The translations under genes and the position numbers were made by a program. This document shows, one piece after another, positions 57,753 to 64,000 of a stretch of 64,000 nt of DNA. The notes below the pieces were generated by a model, which worked only from the letters and a program-made list of their open reading frames with translations, searched no databases and was not told the origin of the DNA. The first letter of the stretch is position 1. Each line of letters opens with the position of its first letter. Origin of the DNA: Pseudopyrenochaeta lycopersici (taxonomy: Eukaryota > Ascomycota > Dothideomycetes > Pleosporales > Pseudopyrenochaetaceae); assembly GCA_003313425.1 (NCBI GenBank), contig NHZP01000020.1, positions 744,001-808,000 on the forward strand. Reading direction: 5' to 3'.

Positions 57753-60700
57753 ATAAGTAGGTGGCTTAGGCTTATTGGGCTGTCGCTAATAAAACAGATA
57801 AGCGTCGTAGTTGTTAGGGTACTTAGTTGCCGGGTGCCAGGTAGGTTTCAGGTATCTAGTCTATTTAATTAGGTACTGCCACTCGCGCTTTCAGCGGCCT
57901 TTAACGCTAGTTTACTAGCAATCAAGAAAATCGTTAACAAGCTACTTATCTTAAACCTTACTGTTAGGATTAATCACCTTAACAGCTACTAGCTGAGCTA
58001 GCGCTTAATCTAGAAGCCCTTTTAAGGGCGCAGGCCAAAGAAGCTTAGGGTGAAACACAGGAAAAACTCTGCTACCTAACATGTCTGGTAGAAGGTCCAA
58101 TTAATACGCCCGGCTGTTATGCACAACTCTTGTAACGCTGTAAGGCCCTGCCTACTTAAGGTCTAGCTTCTTTAATTCCCGTTTAGTAGACTAATTAATC
58201 GTGTTAACTATAACTTAGTCTCTAACAGCGTACTTTAGCACTAATTAGCGAGAGGTGTTAGCGTAGTAAGCTTATTCTTGTTAAGCCTATAGCATTTATT
58301 CTTGCAAATAAGCGACTAGGTCCGTGTAGGTGTTCATAAGCTTGTCTGCCTAGATTTTATTACTAGCTGCAGCGCTACTAAGCTTTTCATTGCGGTTTTC
58401 CCCTAGGTGTATGCTACTACGAGAGTAATATCTAAGATCTGCAAAGAATGGCGTTATACCTGTAGAGGCGTTAACTGTATTGTTAGCCTAAAACTCAGCG
58501 ACGTAAAGCCAGGCAGCCTAGTTAGTTTGTGCGTAGTTAATGTACTAACAAAGATAAATTTCTAAGGCTTAATTTACCCGCTTAGTCTGCCTGTCTATTT
58601 TAGGGTAATAGGCTGTTAATAAGCGCTGTTAGATACGCAGTCGCTTATAGACCCGCCTCTAAAACTAACTAACAAAATTTAAACTATAGTTAGAGATAAT
58701 ACTAAGGGGAATGCTATACAATTTAAAGACCTCTATAAAGCACCTAGCGGCTTCAGCTATAGTACAGCTATACGTAGGGAAAAAGTGCTATCTTTTTGTA
58801 AGGCGGTCTATAATAACAAGGATATTCTTAAAAGTACGGCTATCTAGCTAAGAGGCAAGTAAATCTTAAATAAAATTAACTAAAATTTCCGTCTAGCGTC
58901 TATAAGGCACTAGTAGTAGCTGTAAGTAACTATACTTGCCATCCTAAGGGCTTTTTATTTAGCGATAAGTAGCGCACGCGTCGCAATACTGTTTAATTAA
59001 CAGGTGCATCTTTAGCTAGTAATACCGCAAGTATATAAGGAAGAACGTGTTGCGAGGGCCCTTATAACTAGCAATTTAATAGTCGTAACACAACTCTATA
59101 ATACGTTAGCGTAACTGTAGGTTAGGAGGCACGTAAAGCCTAGTCTTGTCTATCTACAGGCGTTAGGAAGCTCCTTTACCTGTGCTTAACAGGTCTGCAG
59201 CAGAGAAATAGTAGCTATTCTTATAAAACTATAATAGTAATTTAGCAGTTTCTATGTTAATAGCTTTGAAGGCCTTTTTAGCTATAGCGTTATTAGCGTA
59301 CGCGGCGTCCAGGATTTCTTCTGTTAACTAATAGTCGTCCTTGTAGCAGGGTAGCAAAGGATCTATTGTACTGTTAATAGGCGTAGGATTATTATTATTA
59401 TTATTAAATTCTACAGGAAAGTCTGTTTTACGAGCGCGGGTAAAGCAAAATTATACTACCTTAGCTTGTTCCTAGGACATTTGGTCTAGGGACTTAGGTT
59501 AACTAAGGGCTAAGGCGCGTAAGGCTGTTATAACTACTAGTTGCATGCCTAGGGAGAGCACTTAGGGTCTAAGAATAGTAGCCTGTGTACTGTAACGAGG
59601 GTCTTCTACGTCTGTTAGGGTATCCTAAAGTCAACGGCTTAAAGCGTCCGCTTTACTGTTAGTTTCCCTAGGGGCATAGATAATCTTAAAGTTAAACTAG
59701 CTGAGAAATAAGGACTACTGTACTTACTATTAGCTGAGTTTTTTAATTATTATAAACTATTCCAGGTTCTTATAGTCTGTTATTACCTGTATTAGTTAAG
59801 AAGAGCCTATAAGTTTAGGCTCCTATTCCTTAAATACTTATATAATTACTATAAGTTTAAGATTGTAGATATTATAGTTACACTCTACTAAGGAGTGTTT
59901 CTTTAAAAAGAAAGTAATAGGTTATAAGACGTTCTTATTATTATATTACTTTATAACCCTGCCTAATACCTATCCTAACGCATTAGTAAAGATGTAGATT
60001 TGCTTAGCAGGATTAAAATGCTTTAATACTACGCTTACACGAAATACTGCTTTAAGAGCCTTAAAAGCTTTTGCTTCCTCCTCCTCCTATATAATTAGCT
60101 TATAATAAACCTTCTTATAGGCGGGTTTATTAGGATTACTACTTTTCTTTTCTACGACAGTAGCCTTAACAAGGCGTGTGAGCAGTAACGCTATCTTTAA
60201 GTAGCCTTTAATAAAGCGCTAGGAGAAGCTAGTGTACTTAAGGAAAGCGAGCACATCTTAGGCAGTCTTTAGTGTTTCCTATTACTGTACAGCCTTAATC
60301 TTCTTAGGGTTAATTTTAATACCCTTATTTATAATTATTATACCTAGGAACTTAATACAGTCTGTGTAAAATTCTAATTTGCGCGGGTCTACATAGAACC
60401 CTTTTTCCTTAAGGCGCGTAAGCACCTTTTTTACATGCTCTATGTAGGCTTCTACTAATTCTAAGAAAACTAAGATATTATTTAGATAGGCAGTACAAAA
60501 CTTGTTAAAGTACTTAAAAAGAGCACTGTTAATTACTCTTTAAAACGTAGCTAGAGCATTACAGAGGCCTATAGGCATTACGCGGTATTAATAAGTGCTC
60601 TAACGCGTAGAGAAGGTAGTAAGCTACTCGAAACTAGGCTTTATGCGAATTTAATAAAAAGCGTGCACGACATTAAATTTAGAAAAGATAACAGCTTTAT

Positions 60701-63700
60701 TAAGCTTAGCCAAAGTCTTGCAGAAGAAAGGAATTAGGTATTAATCCTTAACAGAGGCTTTGTTAAGGTCTTAATAATCTACGCAGACTTAGATACCACT
60801 ACTAGGTTTAGCAATAATAAGTAAGTTATTTCGTGCAGCAGAGGGTCCCTAAAAGATGAAATCCTAGGCCTCTATCTTCTAAACATATTACTTAATAGCT
60901 TCAAACTGTTTACTAGAAAATAGTCTTACTTAATAATTAGGCACCTTAGCTTCTAGCTTAAGCTTAATCTTATAGTTATGTTCTAAGTAATCTAGGAGCT
61001 TAGCTGCGGCTGCTTTATTAAATATAGGAATAATTAAGGCATATTCCTTAAGTAGGTGCGGAGGCAGGATATCTTTTAACAAGACTTCCTTAAGAGGGTT
61101 AAAGAACTTATTATAGTCCTTTTGTGCTGCTGCGTAACGGATTTTCTGTAACGCTCTTAGTAGTAAGCGACGAACTATTATAAATAGAGGGTGGTTTTTT
61201 TATTTAGCAAACGCCTGAATAGCTCTTAGCGAGACGACCTTAATGCCTACCGCAGGTTTAGTTTGCTAGTGTAGTACTTAGTGTTCGTCGTCTAGCTTTG
61301 CTAGGGCTGTAGTATCTAACTTTGCCTGTCGTTAGCTAGTCTTACCTTTATTCCTGCTATCTATAGAGGAACTAGGCTGTATAGAGGTGTTAGGCGTAGC
61401 TCGCTCGCAGACGACTTATAGTGTATGCAAGTGTTGCTAGCATTCTATTTAGTAGTATGCGTTAGAGAATTTAATCATACCCTAACAGTAATTAAAGCGT
61501 AGTGCGTGTAGTTTCCTCTAGTAGAATCCTAACACTAGGTTAAAGGCCCTACACTAGTTAAGAATATAGGCAGAAGTATACTTAAAGTAGAAATTAATTT
61601 TTATATAGAATTTAACCCTATAAGTAATAGATTCTAAAGCAACGCCTTTATATCCTTTACATATAATAGGCGTAATAAGAAGAATTAGTTAGAACCCCTA
61701 GGTAAGCTAGAGGAACCGCTGTAAGATAAAGTTCGCATCTACTCTATCGTCTGCTAATGTCTAGGCGACGTGGGGGGCGTTTTCTTATTATCTAATTATG
61801 CTTAAGAAAGCGAACTAGTCTAGGCTGTCTAGACACAGCTTATCTTTCTAGACAGCCTGCGTACGTCGCAAGAGTGCTTGCGCTACAGGCTTGTGTATGC
61901 TGCTCTAGTAAGTAGCAGCCAGCGCGGTTTCCTAAGACTAATTATTAACCCTAGACAAAGAACTTTTATCTAGGGTTACTCTTCCCCTAAATAAAGAACG
62001 TCCTCAGCTTTATTACTGTTGCTGTTAGAGGCTTCTTTATAGTTAGAGTTACTAGTCTCTAGGCTTGCGTGCACGTAACGATTAGTAGCTAGGTTACCGC
62101 GCGGATTTCCTTAATACTAGTTACGGCTAGAGTCCGCGTTATAAGGCTTAGGACTGTTAGCTAGCTTGTAGTCACCTATTCTATTGTCTTTAAACAACAG
62201 ACGTAGGCCTAGAGCAGGCTTACTAGCTTTCTTAATAGGCTTATCCGCCGCCGTCCTTAGAACAAATTTACAAGGCAGTGCCAGGCTTAGTCTAGCTGGC
62301 GCGTTACGCCCCTTTATTTAATTAGCGAGATACTAAGGCAATTACTAGAGGTCGTAGCTCTAACATACATTGTTAATTATATTGCAAAGAGATTAGAAGT
62401 TAGCAGCAGTATAGACAGCGGGCGCGCTGCTAAGGCTCTGTTAGAGATAGCCTAGAAGCTTAGCCTAAAGCTTATACGCTTAAGTCACAGCAATCCATCT
62501 AAGCTAAGTAGCGATAGCGTTAAACTCTGTCTAGAACAGAGCCTATACTTTAACTATAGTAGAGTATTCTAGCGAGCTACGTTCTAGGAAGACTAAAGTA
62601 TTATATTACTATTCTGCTGTAACGTAGTAGTTACAGTTGCTAAAGATAGAGTTAAGGACATAAAAACACTTAAAGTCGTCCTTATATTAACATAAAAACC
62701 TATTAGACTTTTACAGCAAGGTTTAAGCAGAACTACTAGTAGCTTAAAAGATAAATTATGCTCACATATCGTTATATTACTAGTCTAACCTATTATTTTT
62801 AAAATAGTTAAGTATCTTCGTAATCTACCTATAAAGATTAGGACCCCTAGAGTATACTAGAGGCACCTGAATTTGCTTGTTCTTTATAGACAAGAACTAA
62901 TATAACCCCTTAATCTTATAGTAGAGCTTAGTTAGATAAGGGCTTAGCGTTACTATGTTGCCTAGGAATGTTTAGTATTCGCGAGTAAGAGGAAGGTTAG
63001 TTAAGAGCGGAACACGCTAAGGGGAACTAAACTTATTAAGAATACCGCCCGCTGCGTTACCTTGTAGGAGGATTTATATAGGCGTACTTATTCCTCTTAG
63101 CAGAGGCTTATTCATAGCTCCTAGGGCTAGCTGTAATAGAGTAAGTCTAGTAAGGCCTAAAACCTTAGGAGAGCTAGATAACAGACAGTCGCGCAACGCA
63201 GAGTTACGCTTATTCTTAATTTCTTGCAACAAACCTTCTAAGGTCTTGTAGTCAGCGACAAGCTTATTCTACTGCTCGCTAAGCTTATTATATTCTTTAA
63301 CTAGCTTATCCTTTTATTAAGTAAAGCTGCGTTGTTGTTTAGTTAGTTCCTGCTTTAGAGTAGAAGTGTTAAGGTAGCGTGTCTCTAACAACTTCTTATC
63401 CTTGTTAAGAGCATACAAGGCACACCTAAATAGTGTTGTTAGGCGTGTAAGTAGCGTAGGCTTAAGGCTTAAGAACTTACTAGGGTAGTTCTTTACAAGC
63501 TGGATGCCTAAGGGTGCTAATCGCTAAATAGAAGTAGGTAGACTTAAGCTCGCGGATCGTAGCAAACCTAGAAGGCTACCTAGAGGAAGATAGTTATTAA
63601 AGTCCTTAGGGAGACCTAGATTAGCAGCTTCCTTACGTAGCTATATCTAATAAGCTCTTATAGCACGCTGTGTTGTATTGCGAGAGAAGGAATGTAGGTT

Positions 63701-64000
63701 AACTTCCTTAGTTAACAAGTTAGCACAGGAGCTTGTTAGCGTAAATTTAGGGTACTCTACGTCTTTAACAATAGGGTTTTCTAAGATAACTAGTTCTGAA
63801 TCCTCTATAGCCTTATTCTTGTTCTTCTCTTAGCGTTAACAGGCCCTTTCCCTAAGTTAATTACGAGCCGCCTGTGTTTTAGCTAACGCGTCGTCTTTCT
63901 AATAGGCTTAAAATTTAGGCTGCTAGCTAGAGGACCCTTTATTATAAGAGCTGTCTGCTATTAGGCTAAACAAAGAAGGTTAGATAGAAGTAAGAGTAGA
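57753..64000 (-). mobile_element. Third Ty3/gypsy element (gag-pol), partial, RIP-mutated
   Basis: Minus strand, entering from beyond the right edge. RT at about 60850-60330 (CVDYQDLNKASVK, MPIGLCNALATF, and AYLNNILVF where YLDD is expected), RNase H about 60050-59500, integrase zinc finger (YCDACATYR, about 58985) and core to about 58400. A chromodomain-like C-terminus follows (EWQYLIK-stop-TRYLKPTWHP, about 57880). The 61.4-64.0 kb part should be gag but its motifs are too eroded to place. No LTR is visible in the window: the 5' LTR would lie beyond 64000 and none is seen below the chromodomain. This lineage differs from the element at 41129. Confidence 0.8.

Overview
The window looks like a chromosome segment from a filamentous ascomycete (Pezizomycotina; a Dothideomycete is my guess, not a demonstration). 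The grounds are short introns (44-70 nt) with GTRWGT donors, fungal-specific families (DUF6536, OrsD-like zinc finger, Zn2Cys6 regulator, ToxD-like reductase), small secreted proteins, and long blocks where nearly every repeat reading frame is broken only by TAA/TAG. That last pattern is the footprint of repeat-induced point mutation (RIP).

The left part (1 to about 20 kb) is ordinary gene-bearing sequence: a MOV10/SDE3-like superfamily 1 RNA helicase (+); a large Mit1/CHD3-type chromatin remodeller with PHD-like fingers, chromodomains and a C-terminal zinc finger (-); a SpoU-type mitochondrial rRNA 2'-O-methyltransferase, MRM1-like (+), divergent from Mit1; a five-exon claudin-like four-helix membrane protein (+); and a DUF6536 multi-pass membrane protein (+). 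The first two belong to families used in RNA-based or heterochromatic silencing, which is notable beside a repeat-rich region.

The middle part (about 20 to 37 kb) is a gene/transposon mosaic. It holds a RIP-mutated Tc1/mariner element, a Cys-free small secreted protein, a solo copia LTR with a 5-bp target duplication, a four-exon SMP-C2 (tricalbin-like) lipid-transfer-type protein, a 701-bp foldback element, a 52-residue secreted six-Cys peptide with a Kex2 site, decayed fragments of a Zn2Cys6 regulator, an OrsD-like zinc-finger gene and an MDR/ToxD-like oxidoreductase, another Tc1/mariner fragment, and a complete pogo/Fot1-type element with TA duplications.

The right part (37 to 64 kb) is an almost gene-free, strongly A+T-shifted nest of retrotransposons. 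A 6,963-bp Ty3/gypsy chromovirus with two 394-bp LTRs and an AGAAG duplication sits inside the integrase region of a second, truncated copy of the same family in opposite orientation. A 5,392-bp Ty1/copia element with identical 123-bp LTRs and a TACTC duplication interrupts a long decayed reading frame. That frame carries a 2-oxoglutarate/Fe(II)-dioxygenase-like signature and is in phase with an upstream third gypsy pol on the minus strand that runs off the right edge.

The points I would follow up first are an antisense Cys/coiled-coil ORF between chromodomain and 3' LTR in both copies of the first gypsy family, the dioxygenase-like ORF continuous with a retroelement pol, and the three small secreted proteins beside transposons.
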